Position numbers and translations under genes: made by a program. From an uncultured Dialister sp. (GTDB taxonomy: Bacteria > Bacillota > Negativicutes > Veillonellales > Dialisteraceae): a DNA stretch of 24,858 bases. The stretch lies in assembly GCF_900765565.1 (NCBI RefSeq), contig NZ_CAAFRZ010000156.1, positions 1-24,858 on the forward strand. Direction: 5' to 3'. Positions 15,034 to 23,766 of this stretch are shown here, piece by piece. The notes under the pieces were generated by a model. That model did not search any database and was not told where the DNA came from. It saw nothing but the letters and a program-made list of their open reading frames with translations. Position 1 is the stretch's first letter; each line of letters opens with the position of its first letter.

Positions 15034-18000
15034 ATGAACAAAATCTATAAGGTCATGTACAGTAAAGTGAAGCAATGCGCCGTCGTTGTTTCAGAAATTG
15101 CCAAGAGCCATGGTCATAACGAAGGACGCAGTGCAGTGAGGAAACACGCTGCCCTGACGGCCGCCGTGCTGATTGCACTGGGGATGTTCTCGTTTTTGGG
15201 GATGCCGACAGCGCAGGCAGATGGAGATTTACAGAGAAATGATTTTGTGGCAGCCAATGATAACTACTGGTACTGGGATGCTAAAGCTAATAATGGGAAT
15301 GGTGAATGGAAAAAGGAGAAGTATAGTAATATCCTTCCTGATCATCGCGATTCGAAAGATACATCAAACTATAAAGGTGCTGGCGCTAAGGATCCCGGTG
15401 CCATTACCGCAGGCATATATGCACAAGCTGGAGAGCAGACAGTTACCATTGGCAATCGTAATGCTGGCGCGTCAAAAGGTAGTGTATTTATAGGTGAACA
15501 CAGCGGGTATAATAAAGGAAATAATAATCCATCATTGGGCGATACCAATAACTATGTGACATCGGTCGGTTTTGAATCTGATGCAACTGGCTGGGGTTCT
15601 ATTGCTATTGGCTCCAATGCATTAGCTGAAAATTCAAAGAAAAAAACCAATGCTGTAGAATATGAAGGAAATGAAAATACTACTAATAATAAAAATGATG
15701 ATATTTATGGAATAAAAACCAAACCGAAAATTGAAGGAGCTTCTGTTGCCTTAGGTTATAGTGCTCAGGCACAAGACGGTAATATCGCTATCGGTGCTTA
15801 TTCCGAGGCAAAGGCGGATTCAAGCTCTAATACGACCTATGTTTCCGTAGGTAATTCGACGATAAAGCGTCGCATCACCAATGTGGCTAATGGTACTGCA
15901 GATACTGATGTAGCAACGGTAGGCCAGATGAACGCAGCCATTGCCCAGACGGGTGGTTCTGTCAAGGCCGGCTGGGGTATCACTAAGTCAAATGATAATA
16001 CCATCAGCGTCAAGCACAATCTGAGCACGGGGGACTCAGCTTATGCTGCTGTAGCGTATGCTGATTCCGAAGCTACAGGTCTGATTCTGGGCGGTTCCAT
16101 CCAAGACAGAAATGCTGATAAGAAATACGGCGCAACAACTGAAACTTCTGTGATTGTAGGAGCTCGAAATGCTCTGGCATCTAACGATAATACGGTTGTT
16201 ATCGGTGGAGACAACAATATTGCAAGCAGAAGGGGAAGTACTGTAGTTGGTGGGTCGTCAAACACAGCTTCGGGGCAAGGACATAGTGAGGCTGCTTCGG
16301 TATTTGGTGGTTCGTTTAACATCTCTAATGGCCTTGCTTCTGTTGTTTTAGGAGGAGTTGGAAATGTAGCAAATAATGAATATTCTACAAATAGTGGCGG
16401 TGCAGAAAATGTTGTATTTGGCTTGGGTTCTAATAATAGTGGCGGACTGAAAAATGTTGTATATGCTTCTGATAATGCTTCATCTTTTGGTGGGGTTGCT
16501 GCTGCTGTTAATGGACGGTATTCTACCGGAGTCGCTGGCGGTTCAACGGGGAGTAATGCTCGGCTGTCATTTGCAGCTGGTTTTCAGTCTTTGGTGACAG
16601 ATAGCGGAGTGCGAAAAACCGTAATAACGCGTGATGAATACGAGAGAAAATGGTCCGAGCAAACACGAGAATTTGGTCCGGTGCAAGCTGGATTCAATCC
16701 TATCACGAACAAATATGAACAATATGATAAAATCTCAACAGCCCTTGGCTACCAGGCAACTGCTGATGAACCGGGGACCATTGCCTTCGGCCATGATGCA
16801 GGCGATGAATCCGGTTATACTTATGAATGGGAAACTTTGACCGATGAAAAAGGCAATCCGAAACAAAATGAGATTGATGGTACTACGAATGACTATACAA
16901 AAGCTCCTAAATCAGTGAAAAAGAAAGCCCCCTATACATCTGCGTATTACAATCGCCTCGTCAAAGCAGCAGATGGGATTGAAGACCATGATGCTGTTGT
17001 CATGGAACAGTTGAAGAATGCTTCTGGTGTGGGCAGTAAGATCAAAATCTATCAGACGGATGAAAATGGAAACATAAAGTTTGATGAAAACAACAATCCC
17101 ATTGAAGACACGAGTGATAGTGATGCTGTAAAAACAAAGAGAGAAACAGCGCGGGAAGCCAGCAAAGACGCCTGGGGCCAGGCTCTTGGTGCAGGTACGT
17201 TCACTACAGGTACAGACACCACGCCTACGAATGCTTCTATTTCCGACCAGCTGGTAACGGGCAAGACGCTGTACGACTACGATAAGCCGACCGGTTCTAC
17301 GAATTACGTTAAAGTAAACAACACCACTGGCCAAAACCTTAGTGCTCTTGATGCCCAGGTCAAAGCCAATGCAGATGCGTTGGACAAGCCGAACCATAAC
17401 ATCAAGTATTATTCGGTTAAAACCGCGCCGCTGACGGTTGACGGTTATACGAATGAAAAAAATGATGGTGCCCAAGGTAAGGGCAGCATTGCCGCTGGCT
17501 TTGTCACTCATGCAGACGGCATTGCTTCCACAGTAACCGGTTCCTATTCCGGCGTCATCAATTCGGGGACAGCTCAGGGCCTTGACCTCCGCGGTGCAGC
17601 GGCTCTGTCTTATGGTACGGTCAACGTCAACCAGAATACGGATTCCACGAAAGCATATAGCGGCGTAGCCAACAGTATTGTCGGCCAGGCCAATATGACG
17701 ACGAACTCTAACGCAGCCATCATCTATGGTGCAGGCAATACTGTCACGGATTCCTACCGTCCGATTGATAAAGAGAAGGCTAAGGCTATCTTAGACAGTA
17801 CATCCGATCCGAAGGCACTCAGCAAGGCTATGCAAGACGCTGTCAAGGATAGCGGCGGACAGGTCATGGTCATGGGCGGTGGCAACGTAGTCGATAATGC
17901 CTATATGAGTCAGGTCACCGGTGTCGGCAATACTGTCAAAGGCAATCAGGTATATGCAAAGAATGCGAAGACTGGGAAATTGGAATGGACTACTGATACT

Positions 18001-21000
18001 AACAAAGATACTGCCATCAAGGATTATGATCCCGAAAAGTCTTCACAGTACAACTACGTCGATGGTTTCAGCAACGAGGTCATTAATGGCAAACATGATT
18101 ATGTCATCGGTGCTAACAATAAACTTTCTGGCGATAGCTATGATGACAAAGAGGCCAAGAAGTATTCTAATGAGTCCAATATTGTCTTTGGCGATAACCA
18201 TACGCTGACCAATACGAAAAACGCCGTCATTATTGGCTCGTCTGATACTCAGATGATCTTGGATAAAGGTGATAACGCAACTGCCATTGGCCATAATGCC
18301 AGCGCACAGAGAGATGCATTAGCTGTAGGCGTTAATACCGAGGCTCGTGGCAATGCAGTAGCATTAGGTACGAGTACAATAGCGCATAATAACAGTATTG
18401 CTATTGGTACAAAGGCTACAGTCGTTTCCAGTCAGAACTTAGCTATTGGTTGGGAAGCGCATGTTGGTAATATCAAAACAGACGATGAAAAGATTAAGAA
18501 CGCCGTAGCTTTAGGTTCCGATAGCCAGGTAAAAGTTAACGATCTTCTGGAAAGCGATAATAACCGTGGTGTCCTTTCCATCGGTGATAAGGATAAGGAA
18601 CGCCGTATCATCCATGTCAGAGCCGGTGTCAATGATACAGACGCAGTCAACGTAAGCCAGCTGGAATCTGTTCAGTCCGATTTGACAGGCAAGGGCCTGA
18701 AATTTGCTGCTAACTCTGGTAATGAATACACGGCTAAGCTGGGCAGCACGGTGACGATTCAGGGCACTAAGAAGACAGAGGGCCATGAATACACAGCTGA
18801 TAATCTGACTACGGAGATCGATGAAAAAGGCAACATCACAATCCTCATGGATAAGGATATGTCCGTGGAAAAGCTGGCTGTAAACGGCAAGAATGGCAAA
18901 GATGGTGCTCCCGGTACTCCCGGCAGCATCGGCATCAGTGGCCAGGACGGCCAGTCCAGTGTTGGTATTGACGGCAAAGACGGCATCTCCATCAAGGGTA
19001 ATGATGGCAAGGATGGCGTGACCATCAAGGTCGACAATGGTAAAGACGGCAAGGATGGTTCAGAAGGTCATATCGGCCTTACTGGCAGGGATGGCTCTTC
19101 TGCAGATATTATTGTCAAGAAAGGCTACGATGATAAGGACAAAGGCATCAATGGCGCTAACGGTGTTGATGGCAAGAATGGCATTACCCGTATCGTCTAC
19201 ACAGATGCGGCTGGAGACCATCAGGTAGCTACCATGGAAGACGGCCTGAAATTCAAGGGTGATGATACGACTGTCATTAACAAGAAGCTCAACAACACTC
19301 TCGATATCATCGGCGGTGCGAAGGGCGACCTGACAGAAGGCAACATCGGTGTCAATAGTGATGGCGACAAGCTGAAAGTCCAATTGTCTAAGGATTTGAC
19401 AGGAATGAACAGCACCACCTATACAACCACAACTGGCGAAGGAGAATCGGCAACGACTTCTACGACAGTAGTGAATGGTAATGGTCTGACGATTACGGAC
19501 GGCCCAAGTATTACCAACAAAGGCATTGATGGTGGCAACAAAGTCATTACTAATGTAGGCAGTGGCATTAAAACAGATGCAAATGGCAAATATACCGTTA
19601 CAGACCAGAACAAAGGCAATGCTGCCAACATCGGCGATGTTCAGAACATGGTCAATGAGGCTGTTAATAGTGCAGCTGATACTACCAACAAGGCATTGGC
19701 AGGCAAAGCCAACGTCGATGCCTCTAATATCGGTGCTAATCTGAAAGGTGAAGATGCTGAAAAGACTACAAATGAAAATGCTTGGGGTAGTGCTATCGGT
19801 ACCGGCAAGATTGAAAAGGATAATGGTCAGTTAGTAACCGGCAAGACTGTCTATGATGAAGTCCGTCCTAAGGAAGATGGCAACTATGTGAAGACAAATC
19901 AGACTACCGGTGCAAATCTGTCGGCTCTCGATAGTAAGATTGGCAAACTGGATAAAACGAAAAAGTACAATTACATTGATTCGAAAGAATCTACTTCTAT
20001 TTCGGATAATCTGACCAAACTGGATACGCAGGTCAAGACCAATGCCGATGCTATTACAAACATCAATCAGTCAATCAGTACGCTTGATCAGAATGCCGTG
20101 AAATATGATGATTCCGACAAGTCGAAAATCAGCCTGGGCGGTGAAGGCGGTACGACTATTACCAATGTCAAGGCTGGCTCTGCTAAAAAAGACAGTACGG
20201 ATGCTGTCAACGGCGGTCAGCTCTGGCAGGTAGATCAGAAGGTTGATAAGAACACGACGAACATCAATAAGAATGCTGGCGACATCACGAATCTGAAGAA
20301 TCTGTCCAATATTACAGATGCCGGTAAGACGGTCATCAAGAATTTGTCGAAGGATGCTGTTCAGGTTAAGGCTGGCGACCGTATCAAGGTGGATGAAACT
20401 ACGGATGGCAAGGGGAACAAGACCTATACGATTTCTGCTAATAACAACGGTACTGTCGCCAAAGATGATGGCAACCTGATTTCCGGCGGCACGCTCTACA
20501 ATGAAGTCCATGTGGACAAAGATGGTACTTATATCAAGAGCAAAGACTCTGCTACTGGCAAAGATATGACGGTTGCTCAGAACCTGTCTGCTCTGGATTC
20601 CGGTCTCAAGACGACGAGTGACCTCATCCACACGAATACTAATGGTGACACCATCCAGATTGGTGGCAATAGCACGGCTACGAAGATTGATGTCAGCGGC
20701 GAGGACGCAAAGGGCAACAAGACAGGCCGCGTGATCACCGGTGTTGTCACCGATGCGGGCGACCCCACCAGCGCTGCTAATGTTGGCTATGTGAACGGCG
20801 TCACCGCTGCCAATACCCAACAGATTTACCGGGATATGAACAATGCTTACGGCAGGCTCAACAATAATATCAATAAGGCTGCAGCGGGAAGCAACGCTTT
20901 GGCCGCTCTCCATCCGTTGGACTATGATCCCGACGACAAGGCCGACTTTGCTGTAGGCTATGGCCATTACCGCAATGCCAATGCCGCTGCCGTGGGCGCC

Positions 21001-21273
21001 TTCTATCATCCCAATGAAAACACCATGGTGAACGTAGGTGTTTCCCTTGGCAACGGGGACCCCGGCTTCAATGCAGGCGTTTCCTTCAAGATTGGAAGCG
21101 GCAGCGCAGGCCATCAGGCCATGTCGAAGACTGAAATGGCGAAAGTCATCAACAGCCAGTCTAAGGAAATCGATGCCCTGAAGAAGGACAATGCAGATAA
21201 GGATAAGCGTATCGATGCTCTGGAGCAGAAGATGGCTGAAATCCTGGCTAAGCTGGATAAAAACGGAAAATAG
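15034..21273 (+). CDS. Giant trimeric autotransporter adhesin (2079 aa)
   Basis: A self-exported trimeric surface adhesin. It begins with an extended signal peptide (MNKIYKVMYSKVKQCAVVVS) and a likely cleavage after residue 62 (PTAQA). The head holds classic YadA-type repeats (SVALGYSAQAQDGNIAIGA) and a neck at about 279-305. Asn/Gly ladders with GGxxN phrases follow (about 370-510). A long head module (about 810-1110) resembles both modules of the upstream adhesin. A neck at about 1190, a Gly/Asp-rich G-X-Y-like segment (about 1285-1385) and stalk modules bearing LVTGKTxYDE and NLSALD come next. The YadA anchor (about 1947-2026, AALAALHPLDYDPDD) is followed by a 50-residue coiled-coil tail. 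GGGAGG lies nine bases before the ATG. The regulator gene starts 29 bases after the stop. Confidence 0.94.
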   Translation: MNKIYKVMYSKVKQCAVVVSEIAKSHGHNEGRSAVRKHAALTAAVLIALGMFSFLGMPTAQADGDLQRNDFVAANDNYWYWDAKANNGNGEWKKEKYSNILPDHRDSKDTSNYKGAGAKDPGAITAGIYAQAGEQTVTIGNRNAGASKGSVFIGEHSGYNKGNNNPSLGDTNNYVTSVGFESDATGWGSIAIGSNALAENSKKKTNAVEYEGNENTTNNKNDDIYGIKTKPKIEGASVALGYSAQAQDGNIAIGAYSEAKADSSSNTTYVSVGNSTIKRRITNVANGTADTDVATVGQMNAAIAQTGGSVKAGWGITKSNDNTISVKHNLSTGDSAYAAVAYADSEATGLILGGSIQDRNADKKYGATTETSVIVGARNALASNDNTVVIGGDNNIASRRGSTVVGGSSNTASGQGHSEAASVFGGSFNISNGLASVVLGGVGNVANNEYSTNSGGAENVVFGLGSNNSGGLKNVVYASDNASSFGGVAAAVNGRYSTGVAGGSTGSNARLSFAAGFQSLVTDSGVRKTVITRDEYERKWSEQTREFGPVQAGFNPITNKYEQYDKISTALGYQATADEPGTIAFGHDAGDESGYTYEWETLTDEKGNPKQNEIDGTTNDYTKAPKSVKKKAPYTSAYYNRLVKAADGIEDHDAVVMEQLKNASGVGSKIKIYQTDENGNIKFDENNNPIEDTSDSDAVKTKRETAREASKDAWGQALGAGTFTTGTDTTPTNASISDQLVTGKTLYDYDKPTGSTNYVKVNNTTGQNLSALDAQVKANADALDKPNHNIKYYSVKTAPLTVDGYTNEKNDGAQGKGSIAAGFVTHADGIASTVTGSYSGVINSGTAQGLDLRGAAALSYGTVNVNQNTDSTKAYSGVANSIVGQANMTTNSNAAIIYGAGNTVTDSYRPIDKEKAKAILDSTSDPKALSKAMQDAVKDSGGQVMVMGGGNVVDNAYMSQVTGVGNTVKGNQVYAKNAKTGKLEWTTDTNKDTAIKDYDPEKSSQYNYVDGFSNEVINGKHDYVIGANNKLSGDSYDDKEAKKYSNESNIVFGDNHTLTNTKNAVIIGSSDTQMILDKGDNATAIGHNASAQRDALAVGVNTEARGNAVALGTSTIAHNNSIAIGTKATVVSSQNLAIGWEAHVGNIKTDDEKIKNAVALGSDSQVKVNDLLESDNNRGVLSIGDKDKERRIIHVRAGVNDTDAVNVSQLESVQSDLTGKGLKFAANSGNEYTAKLGSTVTIQGTKKTEGHEYTADNLTTEIDEKGNITILMDKDMSVEKLAVNGKNGKDGAPGTPGSIGISGQDGQSSVGIDGKDGISIKGNDGKDGVTIKVDNGKDGKDGSEGHIGLTGRDGSSADIIVKKGYDDKDKGINGANGVDGKNGITRIVYTDAAGDHQVATMEDGLKFKGDDTTVINKKLNNTLDIIGGAKGDLTEGNIGVNSDGDKLKVQLSKDLTGMNSTTYTTTTGEGESATTSTTVVNGNGLTITDGPSITNKGIDGGNKVITNVGSGIKTDANGKYTVTDQNKGNAANIGDVQNMVNEAVNSAADTTNKALAGKANVDASNIGANLKGEDAEKTTNENAWGSAIGTGKIEKDNGQLVTGKTVYDEVRPKEDGNYVKTNQTTGANLSALDSKIGKLDKTKKYNYIDSKESTSISDNLTKLDTQVKTNADAITNINQSISTLDQNAVKYDDSDKSKISLGGEGGTTITNVKAGSAKKDSTDAVNGGQLWQVDQKVDKNTTNINKNAGDITNLKNLSNITDAGKTVIKNLSKDAVQVKAGDRIKVDETTDGKGNKTYTISANNNGTVAKDDGNLISGGTLYNEVHVDKDGTYIKSKDSATGKDMTVAQNLSALDSGLKTTSDLIHTNTNGDTIQIGGNSTATKIDVSGEDAKGNKTGRVITGVVTDAGDPTSAANVGYVNGVTAANTQQIYRDMNNAYGRLNNNINKAAAGSNALAALHPLDYDPDDKADFAVGYGHYRNANAAAVGAFYHPNENTMVNVGVSLGNGDPGFNAGVSFKIGSGSAGHQAMSKTEMAKVINSQSKEIDALKKDNADKDKRIDALEQKMAEILAKLDKNGK

Positions 21274-21302
21274 AGCAATCGATGGAAAAGGATGTGATGC
21301 CT

Positions 21303-21524
21303 ATGAAAAATGCTGATGCTGTTTGGCCAGAGCGGCTGAAATTCCTTCGAAAATCCAATAATCTGTCACAGACCGATGTGGCCGGTGTGCTTCACTGCAG
21401 CCAGGCTGCCTATGGTATGTATGAGTTGGGCAAGAGAAAAATATCGGCAGATAAGCTGCTGATACTGGCACAGTACTACCATGTGTCCGTTGATTATCTG
21501 GTAGGACTTTGGGACGAAGTGTGA
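21303..21524 (+). CDS. Small XRE/Cro-type DNA-binding regulator
   Basis: A 73-residue single-domain repressor-like protein. The HTH region reads LSQTDVAGVLHCSQAAYGMY, followed by ELGKRKISADKLLILAQYYHVSVDYLVGL, the normal ending of the HTH_3 fold (the latter is given only as a family landmark). Three in-frame starts exist (21282, 21297, 21303). 21303 is preferred because AAGGA lies ten bases before it; 21297 is also possible. Only 29 bases separate it from the adhesin stop with no terminator between, and a strong terminator follows, so it should be co-transcribed with the adhesin. Control of the adhesin operon, its own or another adhesin's, is a reasonable but untested inference. Confidence 0.88.
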   Translation: MKNADAVWPERLKFLRKSNNLSQTDVAGVLHCSQAAYGMYELGKRKISADKLLILAQYYHVSVDYLVGLWDEV

Positions 21525-21525
21525 T

Positions 21526-21566
21526 TAAAAAAGCAGTGCAGATCATGAATCTGCACTGCTTTTTTA
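21526..21566 (+). terminator. Terminator of the adhesin-regulator operon
   Basis: AAAAAAGCAGTGCAGAT pairs perfectly with ATCTGCACTGCTTTTTT around CATGA. It starts two bases after the regulator stop. The symmetric flanks could act in both directions. Confidence 0.95.
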
Positions 21567-21699
21567 TTATGGTTGAAGAATTTAGTGCATATGGTAGAAA
21601 CATCATTATTTTCTGAATATGTCGAAAAAATCATTCTACTAATAAAGGAAATATCCTCTTAAAATCAGGAAGAATTAATCTTTTAAGCCAAAGCGTTTA

Positions 21700-21729
21700 T
21701 TGACCTTTATGCTAAATATGGTTTATGAT
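21700..21729 (+). promoter_or_regulatory. Promoter before the 34-codon ORF
   Basis: TTGACC (21700-21705), 18-base spacer, TATGAT (21724-21729). The same TTGACCTT core occurs at both adhesin promoters. A TATAAT lies slightly further on (21734-21739) without a matching -35. Confidence 0.55.
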
Positions 21730-21766
21730 AGATATAATAGATAAGTAAAGTATGGGAGGTTTATAA

Positions 21767-21871
21767 ATGCTTTATCAAAATCCGGAAATGGGTCCCATAG
21801 CTCCTGTGTACGTTTCCAGTGGACAATTAGAGAAAATGTACGCGGGGAAAAAATGTCAGAAAACATTTTGA
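21767..21871 (+). CDS. Small ORF (34 aa), possibly a truncated gene start
   Basis: GGGAGG stands seven bases before the ATG, and a plausible promoter lies upstream. The product is MLYQNPEMGPIAPVYVSSGQ followed by LEKMYAGKKCQKTF, with no signal peptide or membrane segment and no recognised family. An AAAATGT/ACATTTT hairpin overlaps the end. It may be a genuine microprotein, or the first codons of a gene whose remainder has been lost; no continuation is seen in the other frames over the next 180 bases. Confidence 0.4.
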   Translation: MLYQNPEMGPIAPVYVSSGQLEKMYAGKKCQKTF

Positions 21872-22062
21872 TTCATTTGGAGCAGTCTGTTTCAAAATGA
21901 GTCATATTTCCATGGTTTTATGAAAATATATGTACGCTCTGCATCCTTTGAAAATAGGTTTCCAGCAGGAAGGCGGGGTATTCATTTCTTTTAGAAGGAT
22001 TGCAATGAGCTGACAAGAACAGTTTTAGGTGTTTACGACAGCATTGCTGCTTGGAGGGAATC
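21872..22062. other. Spacer before the MerR gene with a short palindrome
   Basis: CAGCA-T-TGCTG at 22039-22049 is a perfect short inverted repeat just upstream of the ribosome binding site and could be an operator. No clear promoter with the long spacer typical of MerR targets is seen. Confidence 0.3.
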
Positions 22063-22917
22063 TTGAAAAATAACAGACTGTTAATCGGGCAGATGGCCAA
22101 ACTGAATCATACGACCCTGGCTACGCTGCGGTACTACGATAAAATAGGACTTTTATCTCCGGTCTATGTCAATCCGAATACAGGATACCGGTATTATGAT
22201 ATTCGTCAATGCCTGGTATTTCACATTATCCAGCATAATAGAGCCCTCAATATGAGCCTCGATGAAATCAGCCAGCTCATGGGATGCAATGACTTTGACC
22301 GGCTCATGGGTTACATTCAAATGAAGCAGGATGAAACGGCCCATGCACTGGCTGAACTCCAGCTGCGCCATGAAGAGCTGGATCGGGTACTAGGCTGGGC
22401 TGACCATTTCTGCCATCGCCCGCCCAATGGATTCATTCAGATGGGCTTTATTACAGCCGAATATGTATATGAAAAAAAGGCAGTTAGAAATTATGTGCTT
22501 GAAGATATAGGCAGTGTCATTTATGATGCATCCTCCATTGAAGGACAGTTGATTAAGAGTGGATTTACAGAGGGATATCTGAATTATCCATTTGTCACAC
22601 TGAGTCTGGATGATATCAAACATCAGCGATACCGGACGGAAAAACTGGGAATTATTGTACAGGGAAAAAATAGAGAAGCAGTCGGCGTAGAACAGCTTCC
22701 CAGCAGTACAAGCGTTTTTGTTTACTTTGAAGACTTCAGCAAACTTCGCACCTATGCGGAACAGGTCATTGCTTTCTGCCACGATCACAATTATACCCCT
22801 GCCGGTGATATGATATGCCGGCTTATGGGCGTCTTACACCTGGATGATTTTAAAAAAACCTCAGAAGTTTATCGTCTATCCATTCCGGTGGAGGCAGGAA
22901 ATACCATTCAAGTCTGA
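22063..22917 (+). CDS. MerR-family regulator with GyrI-like effector domain
   Basis: The N-terminus is a MerR winged helix (LLIGQMAKLNHTTLATLRYYDKIGLLSP, a family landmark, then PNTGYRYYDIRQ). A dimerisation helix (MKQDETAHALAELQLRHEEL) and a ~170-residue C-terminal domain follow. That architecture and the 284-residue length match BmrR/BltR-type regulators, which sense lipophilic cations or other small molecules with a GyrI-like domain and twist the promoter to activate it. The TTG at 22063 is taken as start because GGAGGG lies four bases before it and the HTH then begins at the usual place; no ATG fits. No transporter gene lies beside it, so the target is unknown. Confidence 0.85.
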   Translation: MKNNRLLIGQMAKLNHTTLATLRYYDKIGLLSPVYVNPNTGYRYYDIRQCLVFHIIQHNRALNMSLDEISQLMGCNDFDRLMGYIQMKQDETAHALAELQLRHEELDRVLGWADHFCHRPPNGFIQMGFITAEYVYEKKAVRNYVLEDIGSVIYDASSIEGQLIKSGFTEGYLNYPFVTLSLDDIKHQRYRTEKLGIIVQGKNREAVGVEQLPSSTSVFVYFEDFSKLRTYAEQVIAFCHDHNYTPAGDMICRLMGVLHLDDFKKTSEVYRLSIPVEAGNTIQV

Positions 22918-22995
22918 GGGATGTAAATGGCAGGAGGAAGGATAGAGGCAAAGGTCCTTCCTGCATGAGGGTATCTAAAGGCAATCACTGAAAGG

Positions 22996-23036
22996 GACTG
23001 TGAAAAAATGGAAATCATTTCTTCGCAGTCTTTTTT
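22996..23036 (+). terminator. Terminator of the MerR-family gene
   Basis: GACTG-GAA-AAATG pairs with CATTT-TTC-CAGTC (three single mismatches) around GAAAT and is followed by six T residues. It lies about 80 bases past the stop. A GCAGGA.../...TCCTTCCTGC hairpin without a T tract precedes it. Confidence 0.8.
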
Positions 23037-23039
23037 ACA

Positions 23040-23290
23040 TGAAAATTTTCTGATGGCAAGGTGCCTGCCATGCGTCATCTCAAGCGGATACTCGGCGGTA
23101 TGGCTGGTAAAGACTTGGGGCTCTATGGAAACCCTGAGCCGAAAGATTTCCGGCTGCCATGCTCTCTGTACCATGGGGGTGAGATTTCGCTGCTCCGCTT
23201 CGACCGTCGAAATGACAATGGGCGGAGTGGTATCTATGTCATTCATGGTATGGGATTTCATGATATTGATTCCGCTTGGATAGGAGCATT
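23040..23290. repeat. Non-coding repeat-like segment
   Basis: GAGATTTCGCTGCTCCGCTT at 23181-23200, followed by GTCGAAATGACAATGGGCGG, resembles the 'CTTCGC...AGAATGACG' blocks at 1102-1146 and 7832-7878. Open frames on both strands cross it, but none has a ribosome binding site or a protein-like translation. Bases 23290-23384 are very AT-rich with nothing recognisable. Confidence 0.4.
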
Positions 23291-23384
23291 TTTTTGTTTT
23301 GTAATTATAATTTTTAAATATTTAAATGAATTTTATAATAATTATAGATTAAGGTATAGTTAACATACTTTATTGGAATATTAG

Positions 23385-23413
23385 TTGATAAATAGATTGT
23401 GAAATGATAAACT
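23385..23413 (+). promoter_or_regulatory. Probable promoter of the B12 operon
   Basis: TTGATA (23385-23390), 17-base spacer, TAAACT (23408-23413). Transcription would start near 23420, about 25 bases before the riboswitch core. Confidence 0.5.
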
Positions 23414-23444
23414 TTAATCGTCAAAAAATTAATAAAATCAAGGC

Positions 23445-23600
23445 GTCTTATGAGAGATTCAATAGAGAATCCGGTGCAAATCCGGAACGGTCCCGCCGCT
23501 ATAAACGGGAGTCTGCAGGCATATCCATTGGAGAAATCTGAGAAGGGTTTGCAGATGATGAACGTAAGCCAGAAGAACTACCCTGATTGAAATGCAGTAC
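23445..23600 (+). promoter_or_regulatory. Cobalamin (B12) riboswitch
   Basis: All main conserved blocks are present in order: AGAATCCGGTGCAAATCCGG, ACGGTCCCGCCGCTATAAACGGG (given in two overlapping family blocks, CGGTCCCGCCGCTATAA and ACGGGAG), AGTCTGCAGGC, GAGAAGGGTTTGCAGATGATGAACGTAAGCC in the P6-B12 region, and a B12-box-like AGCCAGAAGAACTACC at 23567-23582. Binding of a cobalamin should favour the downstream terminator and reduce expression of the two genes that follow. Which cobalamin form it binds cannot be told here. Confidence 0.95.
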
Positions 23601-23651
23601 CTCCTGCGATGGACAGGGTAGGGAATTGGCGATTTCAGCTCTATACATAAA

Positions 23652-23684
23652 AGCTCATTCCTTTATCTGGAATGGGCTTTTTTT
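23652..23684 (+). terminator. Expression-platform terminator of the B12 riboswitch
   Basis: AGCTCATTCC (23652-23661) pairs with GGAATGGGCT (23669-23678) around a 7-base loop and is followed by six more T residues. It lies about 70 bases after the B12 box and 80 bases before the first start codon, pointing to control by transcription termination. Confidence 0.9.
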
Positions 23685-23766
23685 CGGCGGTTGGAGATGA
23701 TCGATTTATCCGATGAATACTTAGAAAAATGCAGTACTTATTCCGTGAAAGAAAGGAGATGAGAAA

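Noticed and set aside
20071..21114. A 347-codon open frame antisense to the 2079-residue adhesin
   Set aside because: Same cause: low stop-codon frequency opposite Gly/Asn/Asp-rich repeats.
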